From: a virus
Reading direction: 5' to 3' (one strand)
IMG/VR virus record: IMGVR_UViG_3300025168_000347
Coordinates: 1-32,503 of that record
Length of the DNA: 32,503 bases
Shown here: positions 23,762 through 30,902 of the stretch, piece after piece
Layout of the letters: every line of letters starts with the position of its first letter
Numbering within the stretch: position 1 is the stretch's first letter
Made by a program: the position numbers and the translations under genes
Notes under the pieces: generated by a model
The model's input: the letters and a program-made list of their open reading frames with translations, nothing else
Databases searched by the model: none
What the model was told of the DNA's origin: nothing

Positions 23762-25231
23762 ATGGGACTATTTGAAGATTATCCAGACTACGCAATGATG
23801 ACTAATGACCAGGGGGAAAGGGATACTAAACCCTGGGTCTCCTCCGGTATGTCTCCATTAAAAATGGGATTAATGTCTGCAGGGCTAGGGATATTAGCTG
23901 CTCCTGATGTTACATCTGAATGGGTAGGTGGAGGTGGTGGTGGAGAAAGTTTAGGGAGAGGTGGACTGTTAGGTCTCCAGGCATTTCAACAGGGTCACCA
24001 GGATCTACAGGGTCAGAGGAATGATTTTTATACTCACCGGAATGCCCAGGAAGATCAGTTAATCCAGAATATGCAAGCCAAGAGACAGGAGGAAGAATAC
24101 CAGAGATTGCAACAGGGAAGAGAAAAGAGGGATGAGTCATTCCCTGGTCTTCTGCAAATGTTAAGGAATTCAGGTAGACAGGAATACATGGATGCAGTCC
24201 CAATGTTGCAACAACTGTATGCAACTTCTCCAGAAAAAGCAGTTGCTGCTTCAATGAATATTGTCTCTCAGTTAAAAAAGGCACCTGGTGCAGTAGAGGT
24301 AAAGCCAATTATTGATCGAGAAGGTAACCCCACCGGACATTCTTACATTACTCAAAATGGAGAATATAAGACTACAGTAAAAACTGGGTCCGATAGTATT
24401 GGTGATCTCAAGCTCGATACAAAAACATTGAATGGAATTCTGTTTAAGGGATCTCAACCTGACAGTAAAATGACTCCAGCTAACTATCGAAAATATTACA
24501 AGATGCTACAGCAGAATGAACTTGTTAAGGGAGTTGTAAAGGATGGGGAAAAGCAGAAGTTGGGAATGTTTGCAGGACCATTGGAGTCATTTCAGTCCCC
24601 CTGGGAATTTGGCAAATCAAGAGGGTTAAGTGAAGCAGCAATGACAAAAATGGGTTGGAAGAAAGACGCATCCATTGAACAGTTTATGCAAGAAGGAGTG
24701 GGATTACCAGGAACTGAACAGTCAAAATCTGGATTTAAGTTTGGTCAGATTGCCCAAACAGAAGAAGATATATCGGCATTAATAAATGAAGGTTATGATC
24801 CAACTGAAGTGGCAAGACCTGCAGATTGGGCACAGTATATTATGGGGACTAATAGAATTAACCCATTTGGTCAGACACCAGAGCTAAGGTTAGCCAGGTC
24901 TGCAGAGAATGCCTATATGGGTGGTGCCCAGGGTTTTGCATATCTCTTTTCAGGTGCGACTGTCAGGGCAGAAGAATTAACCCAGTTCAGGTTGATCATG
25001 TATCCTGTTCCTGGAGATAGTCAATTTGATGTTAAGAGAAAAGAAGCAAGAAGGAAAAGGATAATGGACCTGTATAATTCAGTATCTCCAGACAGTATGA
25101 AACAGGCTTATAAGTTAGCAAGCCAGGCATCTATTGAAGATGGTGCAGGACCACTGAAAAGAAAATTGAAGAGGAAGAAAAAGATTACGGATATGAGTAA
25201 AGAAGAAATAGCAGAAGAGGCATTTCAATGA
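23762..25231 (+). CDS. Internal virion (ejection) protein
   Basis: A 489-aa protein. The start is set at ATG 23762, two bases after the previous stop; an in-frame upstream start lies inside the preceding gene. Residues 60-75 are Gly-rich. Residues 80-130 are a Gln/Glu/Arg coiled coil. A helical region follows (LLQMLRNSGRQEYMDAVPML), and the part near 385-430 (ELRLARSAENAYMGGAQGFAYLFSG, then ATVRAEELTQFRLIMYPVPGDSQ) is a pattern seen in ejection proteins of marine podoviruses. The C terminus is strongly basic (KRKLKRKKK), apt for DNA contact. The stop overlaps the next start (ATGA). Confidence 0.75.
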   Translation: MGLFEDYPDYAMMTNDQGERDTKPWVSSGMSPLKMGLMSAGLGILAAPDVTSEWVGGGGGGESLGRGGLLGLQAFQQGHQDLQGQRNDFYTHRNAQEDQLIQNMQAKRQEEEYQRLQQGREKRDESFPGLLQMLRNSGRQEYMDAVPMLQQLYATSPEKAVAASMNIVSQLKKAPGAVEVKPIIDREGNPTGHSYITQNGEYKTTVKTGSDSIGDLKLDTKTLNGILFKGSQPDSKMTPANYRKYYKMLQQNELVKGVVKDGEKQKLGMFAGPLESFQSPWEFGKSRGLSEAAMTKMGWKKDASIEQFMQEGVGLPGTEQSKSGFKFGQIAQTEEDISALINEGYDPTEVARPADWAQYIMGTNRINPFGQTPELRLARSAENAYMGGAQGFAYLFSGATVRAEELTQFRLIMYPVPGDSQFDVKRKEARRKRIMDLYNSVSPDSMKQAYKLASQASIEDGAGPLKRKLKRKKKITDMSKEEIAEEAFQ

Positions 25232-27597
25232 CAAACGCCAAAATCTTAAAAGCATATAATATATTAAAGGATTCCGGGAAGCATTCTGAAGAAGAAATCC
25301 TGGAGTTATTTAAAGAGAAGGGTGTGGACATCCAGGGAATGAGAGATGCAGGTACCCTGGTTCCACCTGAAGAAATGAAAGAGTTCTCACCTACAGTGGA
25401 TATCGGGATGGGGATTAAATTGGGTAAGGGAGAGTATGAGGATAAACGAAAACAGTTAGATCAGTTTGGTGAGTTCCTGGCAGGAATGTCCAGGAGTTTT
25501 GGTCAGGGTCTGACATTTGGTGGTGCAGATGAGTTGGAAGCATACCTGAGATCAAAAGTTAATGATACCAAATTTGATGATGAGGTTGCTAATGTCAGGA
25601 AGAACTTAAAAGAATTCAAGACTGCACATGAGGGTGCAGCACTGGGTTCAGAAATAGCAGGTTCTCTTGCAGTTCCATTTTACCTGGTTGGAAAACTTGC
25701 ATCCTACCTTCCATATGTAGGCAGGATAAAGGAAGGACAGTGGGCACAAAATCTCCTGAAAAGAAGTCTGATTGGTGCAGGAGTTGGTGCAACAGATTTT
25801 GCCCTTTACAGTTATGGAACAGGTGAAGGTGGTTGGGCATCTCAAGACAGAATACAGAGAGCAAAAGATGCTGCTCCAGTTGGTGCAGGTTGGGGGGTCC
25901 CATTTGGCATTGCAGGTTATGCTCTGGAATCTGGTGCAAAAGCCATTTCAAATAGGATGGCAAAAAAGGGGATGGATGTTACAGACCTGGATGGTAATAC
26001 AATTGTTGAGGGTCAACCTGGAAAAGTAGATCGTGAGGCATCCCAGACAATCAACAATGCAGTTGTTGCATCTCACCAGAGTCTAGATGACCTGTCAAAA
26101 GCACTGGATGATATAGTTGCACTTGACCCAAAAATTGCAGAGATTACCCAGTTGGCAGACCTGACAAAAGCAAACTCCCAGTTAAGATTACAACACCAGG
26201 AAATAGGACAGACTGCTCCATCAGGAACCCAGAGTGCATTTGAGGCATTGAGTGCAAAAGCTGCAGAGTTTCCAGAGATAGCAAAAACTTCAGTTAAGAA
26301 GTTCCTGGGCAAGAGAATAGATGATGTGGATCACATGGAAAAAGTCCTGGAGAAATGGTTTAAGAGAGTGGCAAAACCATTCTATGCAAAAGCAAATCCT
26401 GTAATTATAGATGACCCTGCACTCTTCACTGAGATCAACAGATATTTAAAAGAAGGAAGTAGCCCCACATCAGGAGGAGGGAAAGGAGGTTTAAAGATCA
26501 GTTATGAAGGAAAAGATTCAAGAATTGAAATACCTGGAACAGTAAAAACAAAAAAACCAGGTGCCACTTTTGTTGGTAAAAAGATTAAAGAAGCGTGGAA
26601 TGAAGCAAAAGTGAGGATACCAAAATTTGTCCGGGATACAAATTTACTGAAGGAAGGTACTGATGAACTATGGGGTACCCTGGGTGATAGGTTGAGTGGT
26701 CCACTTCCACTTACCCATCTGCATACATTGAAGGTTAAGATAGGTGATATGGCAACCGCAATGGAAACAAATCTGAAAACTGGAGCACATTACAGGGAGT
26801 CAGATTATAATGAGTTGATGGGTCTGTATGGAAAGATAAATAAGGTCCTGAAAGATGCATCTCCAGATTATAAAACAGCAACCAAGTATATAGAGAATGG
26901 AGAAACATACAAGAAAGCATTCCACCAGGGAGTCAGTGCACATAAGAAGGGTGCTGATGTTTCTGCAACTCTGATGCAGAGACAATTGAATGGTTTGTCT
27001 GATGCAGACAAGAATGCATACCGTCTTGGATATGCTTCCCAAATGTATAATAGAATTCAGAAAGCAAACGTGAACTGGCAGAATGAGGAGAAGATACTGA
27101 GACTGTTGTCTGGAGAGGAGAGAGATAAAATTAAGGTAATTGCCAGGACACCTGAAGCTGCACTGGAGTTTATGAAGAAAATGAGGTATGTGAGTGACAT
27201 GGATGCAAGAGCTAAAAAGCTAATGGGTAGTCAGACCCACCAGATGCAACAGGTTAAAGCCTCATTGGAAGCACCTCCCTCTATGCCTGGTCAGGCACTT
27301 GGTGCTCTCAGCAAACTCAGGGGTGGAGCAACTCAAACTGCTAATACAGTGGGTGATGTTCTGGATAATGATGCAGCCAAAAGGAAAGTTGCAGGTATGA
27401 GTTCTATGATGGACCCATTGGGAGAACCACATTTAAGGAAGACCTTAAACAGACTTGGGAATGAGAATAGAAGGGGTATGTCGGAGGTAGGGAACAGGTC
27501 AATGTATCCATCAGCAATACCAGGGTTGCTCTCCCCAGTTGAGAAGATGAGAGAGCAAGATCCCTATTATTCATTGTTCGGGTCCAGGACATACTAA
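25228..27597 (+). CDS. Large internal virion (ejection) protein
   Basis: A 789-aa mostly helical protein, last of the structural operon. Residues 75-110 (FGEFLAGMSRSFGQGLTFGGAD then ELEAYLRSK) and 140-165 follow a pattern of big ejection proteins of marine podoviruses. Residues 130-215 contain two hydrophobic stretches that could insert in membrane (GSLAVPFYLVGKLASYLPYV and GAGVGATDFALYSYG). The remainder is long helices with many charged residues. Such proteins leave the capsid with the DNA and build a channel through the host envelope. No peptidase or transglycosylase motif is seen. Its stop overlaps by 4 bp the end of the convergent minus-strand gene. Confidence 0.75.
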   Translation: MTNAKILKAYNILKDSGKHSEEEILELFKEKGVDIQGMRDAGTLVPPEEMKEFSPTVDIGMGIKLGKGEYEDKRKQLDQFGEFLAGMSRSFGQGLTFGGADELEAYLRSKVNDTKFDDEVANVRKNLKEFKTAHEGAALGSEIAGSLAVPFYLVGKLASYLPYVGRIKEGQWAQNLLKRSLIGAGVGATDFALYSYGTGEGGWASQDRIQRAKDAAPVGAGWGVPFGIAGYALESGAKAISNRMAKKGMDVTDLDGNTIVEGQPGKVDREASQTINNAVVASHQSLDDLSKALDDIVALDPKIAEITQLADLTKANSQLRLQHQEIGQTAPSGTQSAFEALSAKAAEFPEIAKTSVKKFLGKRIDDVDHMEKVLEKWFKRVAKPFYAKANPVIIDDPALFTEINRYLKEGSSPTSGGGKGGLKISYEGKDSRIEIPGTVKTKKPGATFVGKKIKEAWNEAKVRIPKFVRDTNLLKEGTDELWGTLGDRLSGPLPLTHLHTLKVKIGDMATAMETNLKTGAHYRESDYNELMGLYGKINKVLKDASPDYKTATKYIENGETYKKAFHQGVSAHKKGADVSATLMQRQLNGLSDADKNAYRLGYASQMYNRIQKANVNWQNEEKILRLLSGEERDKIKVIARTPEAALEFMKKMRYVSDMDARAKKLMGSQTHQMQQVKASLEAPPSMPGQALGALSKLRGGATQTANTVGDVLDNDAAKRKVAGMSSMMDPLGEPHLRKTLNRLGNENRRGMSEVGNRSMYPSAIPGLLSPVEKMREQDPYYSLFGSRTY

Positions 27598-27896
27598 TAC
27601 AGAACCCTCAACCCCCTCCAGGTAGGACCATCCCAACCCCATCCTGATGATTCTCTTTTGGGATTGTCATTCTTTAATGGAACATACTTATTACGTTTCT
27701 TAATCCATTTAGCCCAAGCTGCAAGGTCTGGATCTAGAACTATTTTGTATGTCTCTTCCACAATAGTGCAGGTGGGGCATGTTCCATTGACCACTGGACA
27801 CCCCTCAGTCCTCTTACAGACCACCTCATAGTGGTCTTGCCCCTGAATAATAAATGGAGCAGTGAGGAGGGATATAAGAATGATTATGTGTTTCAT
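27594..27896 (-). CDS. Secreted cysteine-rich small protein
   Basis: A 100-aa product on the minus strand, last of the leftward operon. Start ATG at 27896 has the excellent site GAGGAGGAAGT just upstream; the in-frame codon further out (27920) would add eight residues and is not preferred. A signal peptide is clear: MKHIIILISLLTAPFIIQGQ. The mature part has four Cys (VVCKRTEGCPVVNGTCPTC), a KIVLDPDLAAWAKW helix and a Trp-rich end (GWGWDGPTWRG). The paired Cys suggests disulphides in the periplasm. Its function is unknown; a lysogenic-conversion or envelope role is possible. Confidence 0.75.
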   Translation of the reverse strand: MKHIIILISLLTAPFIIQGQDHYEVVCKRTEGCPVVNGTCPTCTIVEETYKIVLDPDLAAWAKWIKKRNKYVPLKNDNPKRESSGWGWDGPTWRGLRVLY

Positions 27897-28045
27897 ACTT
27901 CCTCCTCTTCTGCTAACCACTCATTCATGCCAACCTCAAAAGCAATAGGATCACCCTTCCTATATAATAATCCATAGTTGGGAGCATCATAAATTTCTTC
28001 TAAGTAATCCATGTAATCAATTTCTTCTTGTGTAAAATGACTCAT
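27893..28045 (-). CDS. 50-aa acidic small protein
   Basis: Minus strand. ATG at 28045 is preceded by AAAAGGAGGAAGT. The product MSHFTQEEIDYMDYLEEIYD... is strongly acidic and ends MNEWLAEEEEV. Its stop overlaps the next ATG (ATGA). Each gene in this operon has a strong ribosome site, supporting this short frame as real. It is probably helical; no function is recognised. Confidence 0.65.
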   Translation of the reverse strand: MSHFTQEEIDYMDYLEEIYDAPNYGLLYRKGDPIAFEVGMNEWLAEEEEV

Positions 28046-28185
28046 ACTTCCTCCTTTTCTTTTTTGATTAAATCTAAACAGGCTTTTTCAACCCATGATT
28101 TCAATAATACTCTCAACTCCTTTTTCTCCAGGTGCTCCAATATTTTGGCATGAATCTCTGGAGATATTCTGACTTGTTTTCTCAT
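28042..28185 (-). CDS. 47-aa basic protein, possible ribbon-helix-helix type
   Basis: Minus strand. ATG at 28185 follows TAAGGAGGCTGC. The sequence MRKQVRISPEIHAKILEHLE with LLKSWVEKACLDLIKK resembles a ribbon-helix-helix DNA-binding protein (a short beta strand K-x-V-R-I-S followed by two helices with V-E-x-A). The stop overlaps the next gene by ATGA coupling. The assignment rests on length and strand/helix pattern only. It could be a regulator of this operon. Confidence 0.65.
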   Translation of the reverse strand: MRKQVRISPEIHAKILEHLEKKELRVLLKSWVEKACLDLIKKEKEEV

Positions 28186-28385
28186 GCAGCCTCCTTAGAA
28201 AATCCATCAAACCATTTACCCTGATTCTCAGTCCTTCTTTTACCTGCACTGTTTGTGCAAGTGGAAGAACTGGTCTCCGGGTCATTGCAATGTGCCATTG
28301 CTGCTTCTTCAGTGAGTCCTTTTTTAATGGTCCTGTTTGAAACATTCTCATCAAAAAAGAATCTGATTATTTTAAATTTATTCAT
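28182..28385 (-). CDS. Small conserved-pattern phage protein (C-x-DPETSS type)
   Basis: A 67-aa minus-strand product. The sequence KKGLTEEAAMAHCNDPETSS followed by CTNSAGKRRTENQGKWFDGF is a pattern I recall in many phages and some plasmids (LTxEEAxxHCxDPETSS ... WFDG), with unknown function. It is basic in the middle and ends KEAA. The ribosome site AAAAGGAGACAGT lies before ATG. The stop is coupled to the downstream gene by ATGA. Confidence 0.75.
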   Translation of the reverse strand: MNKFKIIRFFFDENVSNRTIKKGLTEEAAMAHCNDPETSSSTCTNSAGKRRTENQGKWFDGFSKEAA

Positions 28386-28402
28386 ACTGTCTCCTTTTCT
28401 AA

Positions 28403-28657
28403 TTAAAATAAAAATAAGTTTTCTAGATCTTTAACTCTTGGCTTATATTCAAGACTTCTAGCATCTAGATATTGTTTTGCCCCAGCTATTGAGAATCTTT
28501 TACCATCAATCTCAATCACTTTCTGAGGTACAGAAGTGGACCCAAGAGATGAATGTCTCCTATAGTGACCTCTAGAGTTTTTAATTACTTCTACTTGGCA
28601 ACCTAATATATTTGCTCTTTCTAGAAGTTTTTCTACTGCAGTTTTTCTTTTACTCAT
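28403..28657 (-). CDS. 84-aa basic hypothetical protein
   Basis: Minus strand between the recombinase and the DPETSS-type gene. The start at 28657 follows TAAGGAGAGAGAAA. The product is basic (MSKRKTAVEKLLERANILGC, GHYRRHSSLG) with a mixed alpha/beta middle (KVIEIDGKRFSIAGAKQYLDA). I do not recognise it. It might be a nucleic-acid-binding accessory factor; adjacency to the recombinase raises the possibility of an excisionase-like role, but no HTH is evident. Confidence 0.6.
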   Translation of the reverse strand: MSKRKTAVEKLLERANILGCQVEVIKNSRGHYRRHSSLGSTSVPQKVIEIDGKRFSIAGAKQYLDARSLEYKPRVKDLENLFLF

Positions 28658-28668
28658 TTTCTCTCTCC

Positions 28669-29238
28669 TTACAAGTTAATTGATTTCGCCAACTCAAGTG
28701 CTGAGTTGTCGGTTACGCCAAGATAGGCAGATGTTGCTGTGACACTACTCTGTCCTAACAACCGTCTTACTGCATCAACATCATGTGTCTCTTCATAAAT
28801 TGCTGTTGCCTTACTTTTCCTCATACTATGAGTGGAAAATTCTGAGACATCTTCCAAACCTAGTTCCTTCATCCAACCCTTAACAATCCTGCCATACTGC
28901 TGACCGGAAATGGGCTGCCTGGTGTAGTTGGACTTCCTTCCTCCAAATACAAACTCATCCTGAGATTTATCGCTCAAGTGTTCTGCAATTGAATTCCTGG
29001 AATTGTCCATGATAGGCATTGCTAAGGTTCGCTTGCCAGTCTTAATCTGTTTGACTGAAACTGATTCCTTAACAGTGCCTGACGGATTCATGACATCAGA
29101 GACCTTTAGGTTCCTGAGATCAGAACTTCTGAGCATCAGATCGATGCCCAGGTTGAGCAGCAGTTCGTGAAGTGGCTTACCCTTCACCAGAATTCTTATC
29201 TGCTGGATCTGTTCTCTCGTTAGTGGTTTCTTACCCAT
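28669..29238 (-). CDS. Minimal tyrosine recombinase/integrase
   Basis: A 189-aa minus-strand catalytic domain. Box I Arg37 is in LRSSDLRNL. Lys66 lies in QIKTGKRTLAMPI. His137 and Arg140 form HSMR. The nucleophile Tyr172 is in SAYLGV. The position usually held by His/Trp (LGH motif) is Gln163 (LLGQSSVTATSAYL). The N-terminal core-binding and arm-binding domains of standard integrases are missing, giving FimB/FimE-like size. It likely catalyses strand exchange between phage and host att sites, or inverts or resolves a segment. The start has a good upstream site (AAGGAGAGCA). Presence of a recombinase supports a temperate lifestyle. Confidence 0.8.
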   Translation of the reverse strand: MGKKPLTREQIQQIRILVKGKPLHELLLNLGIDLMLRSSDLRNLKVSDVMNPSGTVKESVSVKQIKTGKRTLAMPIMDNSRNSIAEHLSDKSQDEFVFGGRKSNYTRQPISGQQYGRIVKGWMKELGLEDVSEFSTHSMRKSKATAIYEETHDVDAVRRLLGQSSVTATSAYLGVTDNSALELAKSINL

Positions 29239-29246
29239 TGCTCTCC

Positions 29247-29843
29247 TTATTTATTATAGTGTTCAGTGTTTGGTGTCCAGACACACCAATCTTGATATGG
29301 GTGTATTGTTGGGTCATCACCAATTGTGTAAGGTTGATCATTAAAGAAAACATAATAATCTTCTCCAATATCTGCAAAGTGTGAACACACTAAATGAAGA
29401 TCTGCTACAGAGTCACCCACAAAGTGGAACGTACCCTGTACACGCATAATTTCTTCTTCAATTGTAATAGGTTCCGGGATGGGTTCCATATTGCAACTCA
29501 ACTTAGGATAATATTCCCCTCCTGCATATCCATATTCCCCAGGGGAGTAATCAAAAAAATCTTCCCTCCAAAATGCATCACATGAAGTATGAATTGCCGT
29601 ATCTGCAAATGCCCTTTTATTGAGTGTTGCTTTTTTTCTAAGCTCAACCAAATGGTTTTGTGTCTTTTCTAGTTTTTGAATTTTAATATTATCATCACCA
29701 CAAGCTTTTTGAAGTGCCTCAAATCTATTCTCTAGGTTAATTCCTGCATTCTTCAAATCCTCAACTTTTTCAATTAAGATTTTAATTGCTTCTGCTTGAA
29801 CTACTTGCATTTCCATTAGTTCTTTTTTAGTTTTAGTTGACAT
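29247..29843 (-). CDS. Coiled-coil hypothetical protein, first gene of the leftward operon
   Basis: A 198-aa minus-strand product with ribosome site AAAGGAGAGAAC. Residues 1-75 are a long charged coiled coil (LIEKVEDLKNAGINLENRFEAL and KIQKLEKTQNHLVELRKKAT). Residues 85-198 form a different, acidic and aromatic-rich domain (FWREDFFDYSPGEYGYAGGEYY, FHFVGDSVADLHLVCSHFAD, YVFFNDQPYTIGDDPT). I do not recognise it. As the first gene after the leftward promoter it would be expressed with the recombinase. Confidence 0.6.
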   Translation of the reverse strand: MSTKTKKELMEMQVVQAEAIKILIEKVEDLKNAGINLENRFEALQKACGDDNIKIQKLEKTQNHLVELRKKATLNKRAFADTAIHTSCDAFWREDFFDYSPGEYGYAGGEYYPKLSCNMEPIPEPITIEEEIMRVQGTFHFVGDSVADLHLVCSHFADIGEDYYVFFNDQPYTIGDDPTIHPYQDWCVWTPNTEHYNK

Positions 29844-29871
29844 GTTCTCTCCTTTAGGGTTAACTTAAAAA

Positions 29872-29887
29872 CCATCATAATTGATGG
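29872..29887. promoter_or_regulatory. Palindrome at the leftward start, candidate operator
   Basis: CCATCATAATTGATGG, perfect arms CCATCA/TGATGG around TAAT. It lies just downstream (leftward) of the leftward -10 box, overlapping the probable transcription start. This is a typical place for a repressor site. Confidence 0.55.
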
Positions 29888-29893
29888 TGACTA

Positions 29894-29922
29894 ATTATCA
29901 CCTTTTGTCATCCTTTTGTCAA
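29894..29922 (-). promoter_or_regulatory. Leftward sigma-70 promoter
   Basis: On the minus strand TTGACA (29917-29922) and GATAAT (29894-29899) are separated by exactly 17 bp. The first is a perfect -35 and the second 5/6 of the -10 consensus. It points at the gene starting at 29843 and should drive the leftward operon including the recombinase. Confidence 0.75.
29901..29921. repeat. Direct repeat CCTTTTGTCA, two copies, in the leftward promoter spacer
   Basis: CCTTTTGTCA at 29901-29910 and 29912-29921, one base apart, so one copy per helical turn. They fill the spacer and part of the -35 box of the leftward promoter. They could be an activator or repressor site recognised in tandem. Confidence 0.5.
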
Positions 29923-30051
29923 GCTTTATTTTCAATTAAATTAAAATAAATGAAAGATATCTTGGATGGGATTGATTTTACAGGGGAATTATTTTAATAA
30001 TAATTGAAAGTTTTTTAGTAGTTTTTGAATTTTTTTGAAACTACCTTCAAA

Positions 30052-30074
30052 ACTTGGTACTATACTTGGTACTA
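30052..30074. repeat. Tandem 12-bp direct repeat (ACTTGGTACTA)
   Basis: ACTTGGTACTA at 30052-30062 and again at 30064-30074, a 12-bp period. It lies in the middle of the divergent region. Two close copies look like iterons or a regulator site; the function is not visible. Confidence 0.5.
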
Positions 30075-30111
30075 AGGTTTTTATTTATTAGGGGGTATGT
30101 GAATTGCATGG

Positions 30112-30134
30112 ACACTATAGACTGTCTATAGTGT
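30112..30134. promoter_or_regulatory. Long perfect palindrome, candidate repressor operator
   Basis: Arms ACACTATAGA (30112-30121) and TCTATAGTGT (30125-30134) with a 3-bp centre. It lies about 30 bp upstream of the rightward -35 box. Perfect 10-bp arms are rarely accidental. There is no T run, so not a terminator. Near 32437-32445 part of one arm recurs (TATAGTGT). Confidence 0.6.
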
Positions 30135-30163
30135 GACTATTTTTAATTATTTACAAATAAATC

Positions 30164-30192
30164 TTGACAACTTCACTGGATTAGTATATAGT
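30164..30192 (+). promoter_or_regulatory. Rightward sigma-70 promoter
   Basis: TTGACA (30164-30169) and TATAGT (30187-30192) separated by 17 bp, so a perfect -35 and 5/6 -10. It reads toward the HTH gene at 30274 and, if terminators are passed, toward the recombination operon. Confidence 0.75.
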
Positions 30193-30273
30193 ATATCAAA
30201 ACAGTAAGTTAGGAGTAAGTTCAATTAATGCAAAAACGAACTTAATATATAACACATATATATAGGAGATGAA

Positions 30274-30474
30274 ATGGGGAATTTGAGACACCGATTGAAG
30301 AGATCTGGTGTCACGTTGAAAGATGTTAGTCAAGAAATTGGAATTGCTGAGTCCACCATCTGCCATGTATTAAACGAAGCTTTGAGTAGCAAAGTTAAAT
30401 ACGGTGCAGAGAAACTGATTCAGGATAGGATTGCGGAGTTCACTGCTTCTGAAGCATCTACAGTTTCGCAATAG
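30274..30474 (+). CDS. Small HTH regulator (Cro/CI-like)
   Basis: A 66-aa protein with an HTH reading LKDVSQEIGIAESTICHVLN (residues 15-34), the lambda-repressor-like fold with a helix-turn-helix around IAESTICHV. The ribosome site is AGGAGATGAA. It is the first rightward gene after the promoter at 30164 and is followed at once by a terminator, so it would be made early and alone unless transcription reads through. It likely represses one of the two divergent promoters. It is short for a repressor and more like a Cro or Cox/excisionase-type regulator. DNA target unknown. Confidence 0.7.
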   Translation: MGNLRHRLKRSGVTLKDVSQEIGIAESTICHVLNEALSSKVKYGAEKLIQDRIAEFTASEASTVSQ

Positions 30475-30494
30475 CACCCTGGAGGGTGTTTTTT
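30475..30494 (+). terminator. Intrinsic terminator after the HTH gene
   Basis: Stem CACCCT (30475-30480) with AGGGTG (30483-30488) and a tight 2-base loop, then six T (30489-30494). It begins right after the HTH gene's stop. It ends the short rightward transcript or serves as an antitermination point before the recombination genes. Confidence 0.85.
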
Positions 30495-30495
30495 A

Positions 30496-30511
30496 CGGAC
30501 ATTGATGTCCG
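30496..30511. repeat. 16-bp palindrome, copy 2 (see 17299)
   Basis: CGGACATTGATGTCCG, arms CGGACAT/ATGTCCG. It matches copy 1 at 17299-17314 in 15 of 16 bases. It lies between the terminator at 30475 and a second hairpin (30521-30549). Confidence 0.6.
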
Positions 30512-30520
30512 GTTTATTGT

Positions 30521-30549
30521 GGTCCCACCTAGCTGAGTCAGGTGGGGCC
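30521..30549 (+). terminator. Second hairpin, terminator-like
   Basis: GGTCCCACCT (30521-30530) pairs with AGGTGGGGCC (30540-30549) through 10 pairs (one G-U), loop of nine. It is followed by TTAACTTTAAT rather than a clean T run, so termination strength is uncertain. It could also shield the leader of the DUF3127 gene. Confidence 0.6.
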
Positions 30550-30578
30550 TTAACTTTAATATATAATAGGAGAAGTAT

Positions 30579-30893
30579 ATGAGTGATGCTTATACAGTGT
30601 CAGGGAAAATAATCGAAATCTATGATGTTCAAGTGATTTCGGACTCGTTTAAGAAACGAGAATTCATCCTCAAACATGCACCAAACCCAGAGTATCCAGA
30701 CTTCCTGAAGTTGGAAGTGGTGCAGAACAAAACGGACCTTTTAGATAAGTATAAAGTTGGTGATAATGTCGATGTAGACATTAATCTGAAGGGGAAAAAG
30801 TGGGAGAAAGGCGAGAAGTCAGGATACTTTAATAGTCTTCAAGCCTGGAGAATTCAACCTGCTAATGCTTCAGCAGATGATGAACCCTGGTAA
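30579..30893 (+). CDS. DUF3127-family OB-fold protein
   Basis: A 104-aa protein with ribosome site AGGAGAAGT. The body follows DUF3127: GKIIEIYDVQVISDSFKKRE, FLKLEVVQNKTDLLDKYKVGD then VDVDINLKGKKWEKGEKSGY, and FNSLQAWRIQ. This family is predicted to have an OB fold and is often placed beside phage recombination genes, like ssDNA-binding proteins. It ends in the acidic tip DDEPW, like the C-terminal tip of SSB proteins. It probably acts with the exonuclease and annealing protein downstream. Confidence 0.85.
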   Translation: MSDAYTVSGKIIEIYDVQVISDSFKKREFILKHAPNPEYPDFLKLEVVQNKTDLLDKYKVGDNVDVDINLKGKKWEKGEKSGYFNSLQAWRIQPANASADDEPW

Positions 30894-30902
30894 ATCTATG
30901 AT

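Larger units (their letters stand above)
29844..30273. promoter_or_regulatory. Divergent early/lysogeny control region (430 bp, no gene)
   Basis: An AT-rich gap between the leftward recombinase operon and the rightward HTH/recombination operon. It holds a leftward promoter (29894-29922), a rightward promoter (30164-30192), two perfect palindromes (29872-29887, 30112-30134) and two sets of direct repeats (29901-29921, 30052-30074). The arrangement is what one expects for a phage switch. The operators are likely bound by a repressor not clearly visible in the window, or by the small HTH protein at 30274. Confidence 0.7.

Noticed and set aside
23910-24308. 132-aa minus-strand ORF
   Set aside because: It is the reverse reading of the ejection protein gene, with biased composition (His/Leu/Pro) and no start signal.
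29844-30273. CRISPR array in the repeat-containing control region
   Set aside because: Repeats are only two copies each, 10-12 bp, with no regular spacers.
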